This document shows, piece by piece, positions 32,701 through 44,031 of a stretch of 64,000 nt of DNA; the first letter of the stretch is position 1; every line of letters starts with the position of its first letter. The notes beneath the pieces were generated by a model. It saw nothing but the letters and a program-made list of their open reading frames with translations, was not told the DNA's origin and ran no database searches. A program made the translations under genes and the position numbers. Source of the DNA: Klebsormidium nitens (Eukaryota; Streptophyta; Klebsormidiophyceae; Klebsormidiales; Klebsormidiaceae); NCBI GenBank assembly GCA_000708835.1, contig DF236966.1:124001-188000 (forward strand). Direction: 5' to 3'.

Positions 32701-35695
32701 AGATGGAAAAATCCTTGAAGTTGATGTCGACAGTCGCGCACGTCACAGTAGACGTTCCGCCCTTCTCAAACGATTTTCCAGCAGCGACGGCACTCAACTC
32801 ACAACACTCTACACCGAAGACCCTAAGTCAATCCCGATCTCTCTCTTTGCAGCGAGACGCTGTCGACGCTCAAGTTCGCGAACCGCGCCAAGAACATCAA
32901 GAACGAGGCCAAGATCAACGAGGACCTGGACCAGAAGACGTTGCTGCGCAAGTACGAGCGCGAGCTGAAGAAGCTGCGCGACGAGCTGCAGCAGCGCAGC
33001 CGCAACCTGGTGGACAAGCGGCGTCTGCTGGAGCTGGAGGAGCAGAAGCGGCGCGCGGAGGAGGACAAGCTGCAGGCCATCACGGAGCTGGAGGTAAGGC
33101 GGTTCACATTGCACTCGAAGTTGTGACTCTCACTTATAGTACGGTCTCTCAAATCTACTATTTAAAACAGCTTGCAAGGGGACACGCCGCCGCCGACAAA
33201 AGAGCTGGAGGTGAGGGCGTGATCATTCAGCCTTCGGCTTATGAGAGTACTACCACCAAGGAAGAAGCTGCAAGAGGACATGTAAATAAGCTGCTTTCAC
33301 GAGGCTAAAGACTTTTGGAACTGTTGTTTTAAGTGCGCGCTTGGAGTCCTGACGACTGACGTCTCAATCGCATGTTCGGCCCACCCCGAAGCTTCGGAGA
33401 TACAAGGGTGCGATTTTGCAGAAAAGTCATTCGAATGAGATTACCTTTGGGATGGAACTAAAGCCTTTCTCCCTTATCACAAAGCTTCTCTCAACAAGCC
33501 TACTAAACGAGATCTTGCAATCGTCAGGCACGGAGCAAGGAGTTCATGAACGAGAAGCTGGAGAAGCAGAAGTTGGAGGAGCGGATCCAGAGCATGCAGA
33601 GCCAGCTGCTGATCGGAGGGCACAAGATCGAGGACACGCCGGCGTTCCGCTCGCTTCTCCAGCAAGAGCACAAGCGTATCCGGACGGAATACGAGCAGCG
33701 GCTGGCGGAACTGGAGAAGGAGCGACACACTGTGGAGGAGGACAAGGCGCAGGTGCTTTTCTTGCTAAATTTCTTGTGTAAATCTGCATTTCTCGTTTGT
33801 CGAACACAGCATTAGATGCAAGAAGGATCACCTAAGCCTCACCAATCTTCTCGTCCTTCCGGAGATTTGGGAAACGTCTGTTCCGCTCCGAGACTCCCTT
33901 TATCAGAGACCTGGAGGGTATCGAATTAAGATCCTGCAAAGTGGCTCCTTCAATCCGCGGATGCGCACGGCACTCTACTTACAGAGGTTGAGTCTTAGAC
34001 ACAGCCGCAGTTCCCCCAACTCAACCCCGAAAGGCGTTTTCCCCTCGACTGTCTTATAATCGTCAGCCTAAGAGAAGCGTTTTTGATTCCACTGTCTTGT
34101 AGTCTGCAGCCTAAGAGAAGCAATTCTATTGGACTGTCTTATGATCTGCGGCCTAAGATATCCGCTCTCACGTGTTTGCTGGCTGCTCAGTCCACCGAAC
34201 AATCCGACTAACAATATCCTTTCTTTGTGCAGGTGGACCGGTACAAGCAGCTGCTGTTGAAGCAGCGTGACATCATGATCGCGCTCACGGCGCGGCTCAA
34301 CGAGCGGGACGACCAAATCATCAGCCTGCAGGAGGAGCTGGAGGCGTACGACAGGTGACTGCCGGCACGAACGTTCTATTTCTTTCGGCTTCCGATTTTC
34401 TCGGGCTCCCAGTCTTGGTTTGAACAGAGGGCTTTCAAATTTCACGGTCACGTTCCGATAGGAACCGTTCCGAGCGGATCGGAGCGCGAGCTTGGAGGGA
34501 AAAGGAAGTGCTGAGGCCAGTCTTGAAGGCGGAAATCGGCACGGAAGCTTCTCGTGTGATATATCCGGGCGATGCTGAGGGATGAAGACGACGCTCGATT
34601 GTTTGCAGAGCCCTTTGACAGTGTCCTGCTCGATCTCTTCAAGTCCCGCAAAGACTTTGCTTTCCGCTCTGACGAATATCGGTCCGTTCCGGTGGCAGGC
34701 ATCAGCGGAAGCTGGAGGACGCCCTGGACCAGAAGACGGCGGAGCTGATCCACCTGCGCAAGGCCGCAATGGACTTCTACGCGAGCACGCCGCGGAATGC
34801 CGGCGAGAAGGTGATCAACACCCAGTTGATGAGCGCGCTGGGCGTGTGGGGCGACAACCACGAGGAGAAACTAGCGGTGCAGGAAAACTGGCTGGCGGAC
34901 CTGGACGCCACGGGCGCGGGCGCGGCCGCGATGGCCGCGCGCGTGGAGGGCTTCGCGCGCGCGCTGGGGCTGCCGGGCGGCGAGACGGCGGAGCGGGTGA
35001 CGACGTTCGTGAGGAAAGAAGTGGAGGAGCTGAGGAAGAAGTACAGCGAGGTGCTGGGTATGATGAAAATTGAGTTGCGGCTGAGCAGCGAACGGATCGT
35101 GGACGACAAGGAGCAGATCCAGGGGTTGAAGGCGGAGATCGAGAAGCTGCAGAAGCGGCTGACGTCAGCGGAGCCGCGGGCGACGTCAGCGCAGGCGGGC
35201 GGCGAGGTGGAGGCCTTGCGGGAGGCGCTGCGGGAGGCGCGGAGAGAGGTGGCGGAGCTGCGGAAGGAGCGGAACGCGGCGGAACAGGGCCCGGCCGGGG
35301 AGATGGAGTCGAAGCTAGAGTCGGTGCGGCTGCAGTACGGCCAGTTTCGGCAGGACGTCACGGCGCGGCTCGAGGAGAAGAACCGGCAGATCAAGCGGCT
35401 GGAGGAGGAGAACCAGACGCTGACAGGTGGCGGGCCCTCGGAGCAGCACGTGGCTGCGCTGAGGGAGCAGTGCCGGACGCACACCAAGGAGCGGACGGCC
35501 CTGATGACGATCTTGGACAGCAAGGTTCGGACGCTAGTGGAGAGCATCGCGCGGACGCTGGGCGAGCTACCGGGGGAGGTCGCGGACGCGCACCCGGCGC
35601 GCTTCGCGCGCGAGGTGCACGCGCTGGAGAAGCTCGTGGGGGCAACGATCCAGGCGATGAAAGGGGCGGAGGAGGCGGAACGGGCGGCGCGATGA
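29744..35695 (+). CDS. Kinesin motor protein, N-terminal motor, 1020 aa
   Basis: Microtubule motor. Ten exons join in phase: 29744-29975, 30298-30660, 30862-31175, 31403-31549, 31737-31889, 32172-32440, 32853-33093, 33528-33752, 34233-34354, 34699-35695 (3063 bases, 1020 aa). Residues 1-145 are a disordered, Ser/acidic N-terminal extension. The motor starts at [11 protein letters not shown] (about 146) and shows the P-loop GQTGTGKT (248-255), switch I SSRSH (364-368), switch II DLAGSE (411-416), [15 protein letters not shown] and [13 protein letters not shown], then [18 protein letters not shown] at the end of the motor. A long coiled coil of Glu/Lys/Arg/Leu heptads fills most of the remaining 500 residues, indicating dimerisation; the final part (about 800-1020) resembles a cargo or tail segment. 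The motor has an unusual [20 protein letters not shown] stretch shared by a kinesin group that I cannot name with certainty; direction and cargo are not readable. Stop codon TGA at 35693. Confidence 0.95.
34035..34160. repeat. Three-copy 43-bp tandem repeat in a kinesin intron
   Basis: Units at about 34035-34077, 34078-34120 and 34121-34160, each containing ACTGTCTTATAATC-like sequence then CAGCCTAAGAGAAG. They lie 75 to 200 bases upstream of the acceptor of the next exon (34232) and do not copy exon sequence. Confidence 0.75.
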
Positions 35696-37373
35696 GCGGC
35701 CGGGGAAACGATGCCAACTCGCGGTGACTGGCGCGCAGTCAAAATGCTTTACGCAGGCTTAGACGCTGGCTGCTAGATCCGTCATAGATCCCATTTATAG
35801 ACAACGTTTAGTTCTTAAGATATGAACGTGTTGCGGATACCGTAGTCAAAAGCAGTGCATATGCACAGCGCCTTGGCAGCTTCAGCCACCCGGAAGTTCG
35901 CTCTGTGGCTATAAAGTAATCAGTAATCAGCATTACGCGCAGCAGGGACGCGCTCGCGGGCACAAGGACGCTCTATAGCGAGTGCATTTATCACGCAGTA
36001 GCCGCTTTCCTTTGTTCCAGTACGTGTGGGCGGGCTGCCGACACAAACTCTTATTTGTTCGAAGCTCACAGTAGACCAAGAAACTTCCACGATGATGCGG
36101 AACAGAAAGATTTAACCTCTTTTGTGTACGTTGAAGATTTTCGAAATGGAAGGCCTCTTAAATTAGCTAGACTTCGACATGTTGCCAACATGCTGACAGT
36201 GGCTCACTTCTTGCGGCACGATATTGCGTTCATTGTGCTGCCTGCTTTGACCTTGATAGAGAGGCTTGAGATCGACCTTCGCAGCTTTGCAATTTTGTCC
36301 TTCACAAGCCGTTTATTCGATCGATTGGCAAAAACAAATCGGGCAATGACTGCATCATGTGACACGCAGTGACTGTATGATGTAACCCGCGCCCGGGCTG
36401 AAATTTGCCCTCATGTTCGAATCAGTCGCACGCGCTTGAAAGTGCTCGACTATGGCAGCCTCTCTTGTACACCTTCGATGTACAAGCGGCCGCCATAAAC
36501 GCTCTGAATCTCAACAGTCGTCATGTTGATCGGTTCAAAGCTCGGCTTTGTTAAAGACCCCACGCTTCCTGTCACTTTTCGCCCACTGTAACGTGTCGGC
36601 CTGCTCACGCAACGCCTATGCCGGAATCTCGAGCGGGATTGACGGCATATCCAGGATTAACAAATGAGTCAGGCTGAATGCGTGGCGGCCGGGCAGCGCT
36701 GGCGCCGTCATGGTGCAAGGCAGCCTGCGCCGGTCTGGACGGTTATAGGTTGCCACAGGCTGGGCCACTTTGGAGTCACCATTTTGGCAATATATCATGG
36801 ATCAGCGGGTCATGCCTCGAGAAGGAATAGACGTCGAGCGGTTCCACCATGCAATGTGCTTCCTTCCTCAAATAGACCCGTTTATATGCTATCAGGAGGC
36901 CAGGCTTCTATGGATTTTGTGCAGCTACGGCGTCACGTTGTTAGGACGAGAGCATCATCATTTTTTGAGATCTTTTGAACACAAATGCTGTTCATCTTCC
37001 GTTCATCTTCTGGATAAGAGATCCGTGCGGTGATCAGCCGGCCGGCTGCTGCAAGCCTTGAATAATCGCTTTGTTTTTGGATGTACAATTCACGACCCCA
37101 AATCAAGTCAATGTGACCAAGTGTTTGCGAATGTAAGTGATTTCTGACTAAACAAGCTCCGACTGCTGTACACTAACTAGATTCCATCTACATCTTCTGA
37201 AACGAGCGGCCAAAGACTAGAATTTATTCCATCGTAAAGGTATGTGACAACTCCGGAAAATCCTGATATTACGTCGTCAAAGGTGGTTCAGTCGCTACCT
37301 GAAAGGATGCCCCAACTTGTATCTCCAACTGAAAGTCTCAACTCTACTTCTTTCTCAACCAGGTCTAGAGCTC
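35696..37373. other. Intergenic, no gene recognised
   Basis: About 1.7 kb between the convergent kinesin and membrane-protein genes. A 105-codon open frame at 36055-36372 shows no family motif or exon-like composition and I do not call it. A short inverted repeat (TTGTACACC then GATGTACAAG) occurs near 36465-36487. Confidence 0.45.
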
Positions 37374-38869
37374 CTAAACCACCAAGCTTTCTAGAGCTGC
37401 CAAAGACGCTCCCAGCGTCATGGTTATCGAGAAAGGGTTCGTTTGGATGGCGATGGCTATGTAATTAACGAAACCCCATGTCAAAAGAACTGATCCTACG
37501 AGAGCGACAGGTACAATCCCCAATGGGCTGTCGCCCGCACAACACAACACAAACAGTGAAATCATGAGTAGGTTGTAGCCTAGGGTTGGCAGCATCTCGA
37601 CGCTGATTGGAGAGCACCAGCTGAGCTGACGTAAGTCGATGCAGTTCCCTTGAGCAACTCTGGGTATGACCACCCACGACAGCGCCCCGGGAGCTCCGTG
37701 TCCCACGACAAACAGGATGACGGATACAATGAACTTCCCAAAACCGATGACAAACTTCTCGAAGCCTTTCTCGACGTATTCTCTTAGCCACTCTTTCAGG
37801 CTCTTCTTGCCTTGTTTCTCGCCATCTTCCTGGCCACCTTTCTGCCCACTTTCGACATCTTCTTGAGCCCCATCGAGTAGGCCACTTACAACGCATATTT
37901 TTGCAACCGTGACGAGTGCTATGATTAAGGAACAGCACAAGGGTTACCAGCGTGCCAGCCCTGGTATAGGGGAGCAGCGTGTAGGACTTCCCATAGACCT
38001 TGGATGAGTCACAGTACCTGCAAAAAAGGAATATGTAAGTGAGCATTGAAGCAATCTAGCATGTACAAGGTGCATTACCATTTTGTCAGTTGAACTCAAG
38101 CCTTGGCGCAATATCGTCACCTCGTTTTTGAAGAACATCTATCATCTGCTCTGGGAGTCAAATTCAAGGCCTTTCTTTTTCCCTGAAGTCATAGATCTTG
38201 GTAGGAGGAATGGATGGCACGTGGAAAGCTGATCTTCAACCCCAGTCTGAAGAATCTGTTGGCAGCGGTGCAAGCGCACAGTTGACTCGTTGCTCCCTCC
38301 AGAGCTTGTCAATAAACCGAGAATCTCCTCAGTGTTGTCTCCAGTAAGACAACTGGCTTAATGGGTACAGTCCTCAAATCAAGCATGATTGCGATCAGAG
38401 TTGGACGGCCCTACTAGGCAAATGGCATGAGGTTTCATGGTATCCACTGGTCCCTCTCATGTCAACACAATGTGCAGATCGGTGGCCACCATGTCACCAT
38501 GAGTGAAGCCTAAAGATAAGACCTCTTTGAGGTCAACCCGAGACCTCCCACAGCAAGTCTGTTCAACAAGAACCGACGATGGATCCAGAAAAAGCCTAGC
38601 AATTGAACAGCTTCAGGTGAAAGAGAAGCATCCTCCAATCAACTCTCCAATCAACTTTCAGCTGAAGCTGTTGTATGAGCAGCACCTGAGTGACACCTGT
38701 CCTCAAACAAATATAGACTTTGGTTTGAAGCTCACCTCAGACGGCCCATCTCAGGCCACATGCGCGCAAGTGCCGCAGTCACAAAACCCCACTCCACGAG
38801 CATGTCCAGCGTATGGACAAATACGAAAAAGCAGGCAAAGACCGCCTTCACTTGTTCCTTCTTCGTCAT
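37374..38869 (-). CDS. Unknown multi-pass membrane protein, about 223 aa
   Basis: Not a recognised family. Best model: exons 38869-38736, 38017-37948 and 37841-37374 on the minus strand, all joins in phase. It starts MTKKEQVKAVFACFFVF, giving an N-terminal hydrophobic segment (about residues 9-20 and 25-38). The middle is hydrophilic and charged (GGQEDGEKQGKKSLKEWL), followed by at least three further hydrophobic segments: GFGKFIVSVILFVVGHGAPG, LGYNLLMISLFVLCCAG and IVPVALVGSVLLTWGFVNYI. The third exon frame stays open upstream to 37940 and would add another hydrophobic stretch (CCSLIIALVTVAKICVV), but that part is one base out of frame with exon 2; an intron of 106 bases (37842-37947) resolves this, a frameshift or assembly error is the alternative. 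The large first intron (38018-38735) could hide an extra exon. Located between the kinesin 3' end and a repeat-containing spacer. Confidence 0.5.
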
Positions 38870-41631
38870 TTTCTTTGCTCAATGCGAACGAGGATGTAGA
38901 AGTGACAGCTGGATAGCCTCAGATTCTGCCCGTATGTTTGAGAATTTCTAATCGACTACAACAACTTGGCTGAATGTAAGCTAGAATGTTGGGGTTACTA
39001 GTGACGCTTGAATTGATGCTATTGCTGGTCGTCTAAGTATTATGTTTACCGTGAGGTAGTGAGGGGTTTTGAGTTCCTGCAACGGATGCAATGTAATGCT
39101 GCTCCAAGGCTGATGGGCTGCGTTGTGCTCCCTGCGTCCTGCTGTCCCCCTAAGTGCTGCCAATAAGCCCGAAAATTCTGTCCTTCGAATTTTGATATCC
39201 AGCTTTTGAGGTTCAACAGGATTTCGCACTGTGCCCTGAAAGCCCCAGAGGTTCAGCAGTATTTGACGGCTGGGTAGGTAATATCTTAAAAGGCATGTCT
39301 GGCGTTCCTTATCCAGCTTATCAGTGCTGCTTTCTTGCGTGAACCCTGAGCTTGAGTCCAGGCCCCAGAGCTAGGGATCCCTGAATCTGAGCGCTTGATG
39401 TCGACATCCCCACGCGCTCAATCCGACATCGACGAAGTGCAAACTTCTCATGGGAGACTGCCAGCTGGCAGATTCCGTGTCAACATGGGACTATGATTGG
39501 AGATTCGAAACAGATTCAACATAACCGGTTAGGCTCAGCCTCTCACAGTAGGTAGTGCATGGATGATGGGGTCCGGTTACCGGCAGCCTGTGGTTAAAGT
39601 GGGCGTTCTGTTCCGCGGAACGCCGGACGCTAAATAAATACCGGCAGCCGTCGGTGAAAACCCGTCAGTAATCGTACCGCCGATGGCAGCTCGTACCAAA
39701 TATCGACGGTCCATTTGCAAGAGAGAGTGACTGAAACTTGATGCTCGGGTCTGGAAACTGATGACGTATGACCGATTCCAAATCTGCCGACTTCCCGCAG
39801 CGCGATTCACGGTGACTAACATCCGTGAACATTTGGACTCGGAAGTGCCTTCTTTTTGGACTCCAAGTTTTGCTGAGATTCGAACCCGCGACCTGAAGAA
39901 TTTGGCACGCCGCACTACCACTACGCTATGCTGATTTTCCCCGAGCAAAATTTGTCCGTAATATTACGGCGGGAGGGGGTTTTATAGGGGCACGCCCACT
40001 TTAAAGGTACCTATCTACAGGTACAGTAGATCGCCGGCGTTCGGTTGCCTGGCTTCGATAGCTTTCGATCAGGGCTATTATCGGCTAACGGTAGACACTC
40101 CGGCCTCCCTGAGAAAGGTTTCAGCCAATCTGAAATTCAATTCACGCGTGCTCTGCTCCTTCTGGCCCGGCCTCAACTATGGGCATGCGGACGCTGCGTC
40201 CCTCTTCAATATATATAATAAGGTCTAATTTCTAAAGTAACTGTGGTTCACCCAGAAATCTACAGAGAATTCTGCCTGTGCGGGTGCTCCCCGGCCGGCT
40301 AGTGAGGGCCCGTCGTGCGACAGAGCCTTGTAGCCAAGGTAGCTGGATAGAATCAGAATTCCGATCATTTTAGATTCGTACGCTGCGCCTATCCAACATA
40401 TTATTTCCCATCGCATCTAGTGCCATCTAGTACTTTATCTACAATCAGCGAGTTTTAATTTGCATCTTCTCTATGATCACGCGAGGCTTGCTGAACGTGG
40501 TGCCTCCCGGAACTCTATGTTATGGCAGCTGTGGAGACACCCATAAACGTGACAATCAGTGTAGGATGCCTTTTAAGGCGCTTCATCTTTTCCATGGTGT
40601 ATTAGCTAACACACAAAGGAGTTGCAAGAGCAACTCGAGCGATCCAGACCTAAGAGCCTGTCCTGCAAACTATGGAATCTAAGCACAGTCTAGATCTAGC
40701 TCTACAGCTCTATAATCTAGATATTATTGGCATCAACGGTTGTCGCTGGCCCCCAGCTGGCCGTAGTGTAATATCAACGGTGCAGTCATACTGCTGACAT
40801 GGCCTACATCTAGCAGAACCAGCCAATCACAAGTCATGTCATGTCCTGTCCATCGTGTTTGCAACTAGATCATGAGAACTTAACTCGAGCTTGTACAATA
40901 ATGACGCACTATGGCATGACAACCCCCAGGAGTTCCCTCAATCTCTGTCCAGCTTGGAACCCTCGCACGCCCAAACCAATCTTTGCAGCCATGCACGTGT
41001 GGGCAGCCATGGTAATGGGTTGCCCTAACTGGCATGTCGGGGCTCTGAATTGTGGCGTGTGCTAGTCCCGGTGCTCCAGCTGATAAGCCCGGCGTGCAAC
41101 ACGGTACACAACAACCTGTGGTAGGTAATTCTAGATTACGTAGTAAGCTACTACCATTGTTACTTAGGTACGGGGCAGAAACAAACAAAAACCTAAACCC
41201 CTGGTTAACATGCTCCACGCCCGTACATACCGTCCCTAAACTCCCAGGCCAACCCCACCCGTCCCCCGGGCATGAGTTGGATCATGAATTGGTCCGTACC
41301 GGGAGGGAAGCAAGTTCGACGAGTAAAGACCTATTAGAGCTAGGCTGAAATTGACTTGGTTAATCTGTACACGTCGACCTAACATAGGTCCTATCTAAGG
41401 GTAGTCGAAAAGTCTGAATGGATACCTAGAGCGTGCAGCATGCCTGGAGTGTGCTGTAATAGGGCCGTAATCAGCTAGAGCAAACCGGGAGAATCATTAA
41501 AAGATAAGCCGTTTATACGTAAGCACCACTGGTCAAGAAAACAACATGCGCGACAGCTTCACAGCTTCAGAGCACCTTTGTAGAGCCTAAACGGCTTCGT
41601 TAAAGTCTATATTTCTCCAGATTTTACATAA
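38870..41631. other. Long intergenic region with a MITE-like element
   Basis: About 2.8 kb between the start of the membrane-protein gene and the stop of the NFKBIL1 gene. Apart from the element at 39594-40004 I see no gene. It should contain the promoter of the membrane-protein gene (from 38870 upward). Confidence 0.45.
39594..40004 (-). mobile_element. 411-bp MITE/SINE-like element with 13-bp inverted ends
   Basis: TTAAAGTGGGCGT at 39594-39606 is matched by its exact reverse complement ACGCCCACTTTAA at 39992-40004. Inside, on the minus strand, lie a TATAAAAC stretch (near 39978), an A-box-like TAGCGTAGTGG and a perfect B-box-like GGTTCGAATCT (around 39870-39930), spaced as in an RNA polymerase III internal promoter. 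The sequence between the boxes does not fold into a standard tRNA cloverleaf. Other internal palindromes include GTTCCGCGGAAC and CCGTAATATTACGG. No transposase is present. Inverted ends suggest a MITE; the pol III boxes suggest a tRNA-derived SINE; the combination is unusual. I could not define a target-site duplication with confidence. Confidence 0.6.
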
Positions 41632-44031
41632 CTACAGTTTGCTGTATAGCTCGTGTATAGACTGAGATATCTCTTTCACTCGGTTTATTGTCCGGTCCTT
41701 GTCTTTCTCGTCAAGTCGAAGTCCCCACTTCTGTGTAAACTTGTCTGCGATAGAGAGAGCGAGAAATCGGCTTAAAGACGGTTTCGAAGACTTCTTCAAA
41801 CTCATAACAGCGAATCGATGGATTGCTGTCTCGAGCAGGTGCCCTCCTCAACAGATCACATTCAGAAGGTATGCGAATCAAGACAAGTCATGGGCTTCAC
41901 TATCGAAGAGTGCTCGATCGACCACACCAGTCTCCAGCCCTTGAACTTTCCACGATATACGTACGGTCGCAACTTCCTAAAATGTGACTCGAGTACCTTC
42001 CGTTCAGATTTCCTTATTTGATGCCGGTGTGTTTAGAAGAAAGAAATCGCATGTTCTTGTTCCTTGTCAGCTCGTTGTTACTCCAGGTTTCAATCGCAAA
42101 CGAGAATTGCTCGTCACCTTGAAATGATGCAGACATACGCGTTTCAAGCGTCCTGACCTACTGAGTGGCGGATTGTGCTTCAAAGAGTAACCTGACCGAA
42201 AATGCCTCGGAAGGGGGAGACTGACGGACATATGCTCCCAACCACCATCTGCAACTGCCTGCTTCCAGTAGCGACTTCACACCAAGAAAATCCAATCAGC
42301 GGAAAATCTGAATGGAAGTGATTCACTCAATCCCACTCAGCCCTTAAAAAATTGTCATGGCACGACTCCAGTCGTCGGACTTGTCCGTCTAAACGTCCAA
42401 CCATTGTAGTCAAGTGGAAAGCGGACAACCCCGCCTCACCTGGATGCCACCTCAGCACCTCCTCCCTCAGCTTCTTCTTGTGCTTCTCCGGGGCAACCCC
42501 GTGCAACAACACCCGCTCTAGTTGCCCCTCCTGCCCCGGATCCACTGGAAACGGCACGTCCAGATAACTAACCACCATGTTGCTTGAGGAAGCGAATCTA
42601 GTCCACGCTTCCTCGTAGCGCATCTTCTTGTTGAGGAACTTGCCGGCGAGGACCTCCTCGCGCCAAGCTGAGTCCTTGGCTTGCTCCTCCTCGAGGATCT
42701 TACGAGACCGCGCCGCGGCTTCCTCGTCAAGCCTTCGTCGCTTGCGTTCTCTGCAGAAGAGGGGGGGTAAAGCGATTGGCAGGTGCTCGGCGCGTGCAAA
42801 GGGCGAAAGTACGTGAAGCGGGCCGGCGGGGCAACAAACTGGGGGAAGTGGGCCACTTTCTTCACTCAGGTAGGCGGGTTTGAACAGAGTACAAGAAGTG
42901 CAAGCCGTGATGTCAGAAGCAACTCTGTGCCCAACCTGACGAATCAGCTCCGCTTTAGGTCCGATCCAAAGCCAGACCCCCCAGATCAGAATATCTTTGA
43001 CCTGCGATAGATTTGTGCTGGTTACTCTGAAACGCGTTCAAGAGTTACTTTTCGAAGTTAGTTTTGCACCTGAATGAGAGGCACGAGGTTCTCTGTTGTG
43101 GACAACACCTGACTGTCGATCAGGAGATCGACTAACTATATCGCTTAGCCTGCCTCCAGATTCCGCACAGCCCCGCGATTTTGAGCACCAACTGGAGATG
43201 AAGTGGAACAGCCCTGGGTGATGATTGGGTTCGATAGACAGAGTTGTCTTTGATAGATAGACAGAAGGCATGGGACTACTTAGGATCCCCTCCAGAGAAA
43301 GGGCGACTTCACCTTGCATCTTCTTCCTTTGCTTGTTCGGCGCTCAGCTTTGCCCTCAACTCGTCCTGCTGCCACCCCGCTTCGTGCCTCTTCCTCGCCA
43401 TGCTCTCCGCAATCCTCGCTCGCCAAGCGTCCTCATCAACAACGTCCTCCACCTCCCCCTCTCGATGAGAAGCGCTGGCGCCCCACGTCCCCCCCCCCTC
43501 CCCGTCACTCGCTTCCTCCTGCAACCGCTCCCCCCAGTCCTCCGGCTCTTCGTACCGGGACCCCCGTGCCCGGGCCTCCTCCCGTCTTGCAAGCTTGATG
43601 AGCCTTTCCTCCACCAGCATTGCTGGCGTCTCCCCTCTCTTGTTGCGGACACTCATTTTTCCGCCCGCCTCTCGCAGCTCAGCGATCACTTTGGCTGCGC
43701 CGCTCCGGGCGGCGAGATGAAGGGGAGTATCGCCCCTGCCATCCACGGCGCTGACATCACCCCCCTGAGAGAGAAGATGCCCGACGACGTCAGTGGCGCC
43801 CGCGTGGCTTGCCAGGTGGAGTGGCGTCCAACCATCGCTGTCCACGCAGTTTACGTTTGGACGGTCACCTGCATCCCAGGATTTTCGTCGCCGCTTCCTC
43901 TTAGATCGCTTTCTGCTGCTGTCAGAGTCGCTGCTGCTGCTTTCATTGGGGAGCAGTTTTATCACCTTTCTCAGATTGCCAACGCCGGCTGCATGAAGCA
44001 GCTTCAGCTCCTTCTTCCTTCGTGTCTTCAT
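41632..44031 (-). CDS. NFKBIL1: NFKBIL1-like ankyrin protein, 380 aa
   Basis: Three exons on the minus strand (44031-43313, 42750-42440, 41744-41632) join in phase to 380 aa, almost the length of human NFKBIL1 (381). Start chosen at MKTRRKKELKLLHAAG because the family begins there; 17 more codons upstream are open. After a Ser/Asp then Lys/Arg-rich nuclear-localisation-like segment (residues 31-51) come ankyrin repeats with DSDGWTPLHLASHAG (about 64-93) and DGRGDTPLHLAARSG (97-126), then an acidic and a Glu/Arg-rich coiled region. The C-terminus carries the family hallmark: a J-domain-like helix ending LRWHPDKFTQKWG with the exon 2/3 junction inside the HPD tripeptide, then VKEISQSIHELY. In animals the protein is nuclear and linked to pre-mRNA splicing and immune regulation; in an alga only the splicing-type role is plausible, by inference. 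Intron 2 is about 700 bases with nothing recognised in it. Confidence 0.92.

Noticed and set aside
34777-35742. 321-codon minus-strand frame
   Set aside because: Antisense shadow of the GC-rich last kinesin exon, Ser-rich without motifs.
36055-36372. 105-codon plus-strand frame in the spacer after the kinesin
   Set aside because: No motif, no exon-like codon use, no splice partners.
39840-39960. tRNA gene on the minus strand
   Set aside because: A- and B-box matches are good, but no acceptor stem at normal spacing and no anticodon arm could be formed; kept as part of the MITE/SINE-like element.
42339-42400. Alternative last exon of NFKBIL1 ending RLESCHDNFLRAEWD
   Set aside because: In phase, but the exon at 41744-41632 restores the family's HPDKF and ISQ motifs.
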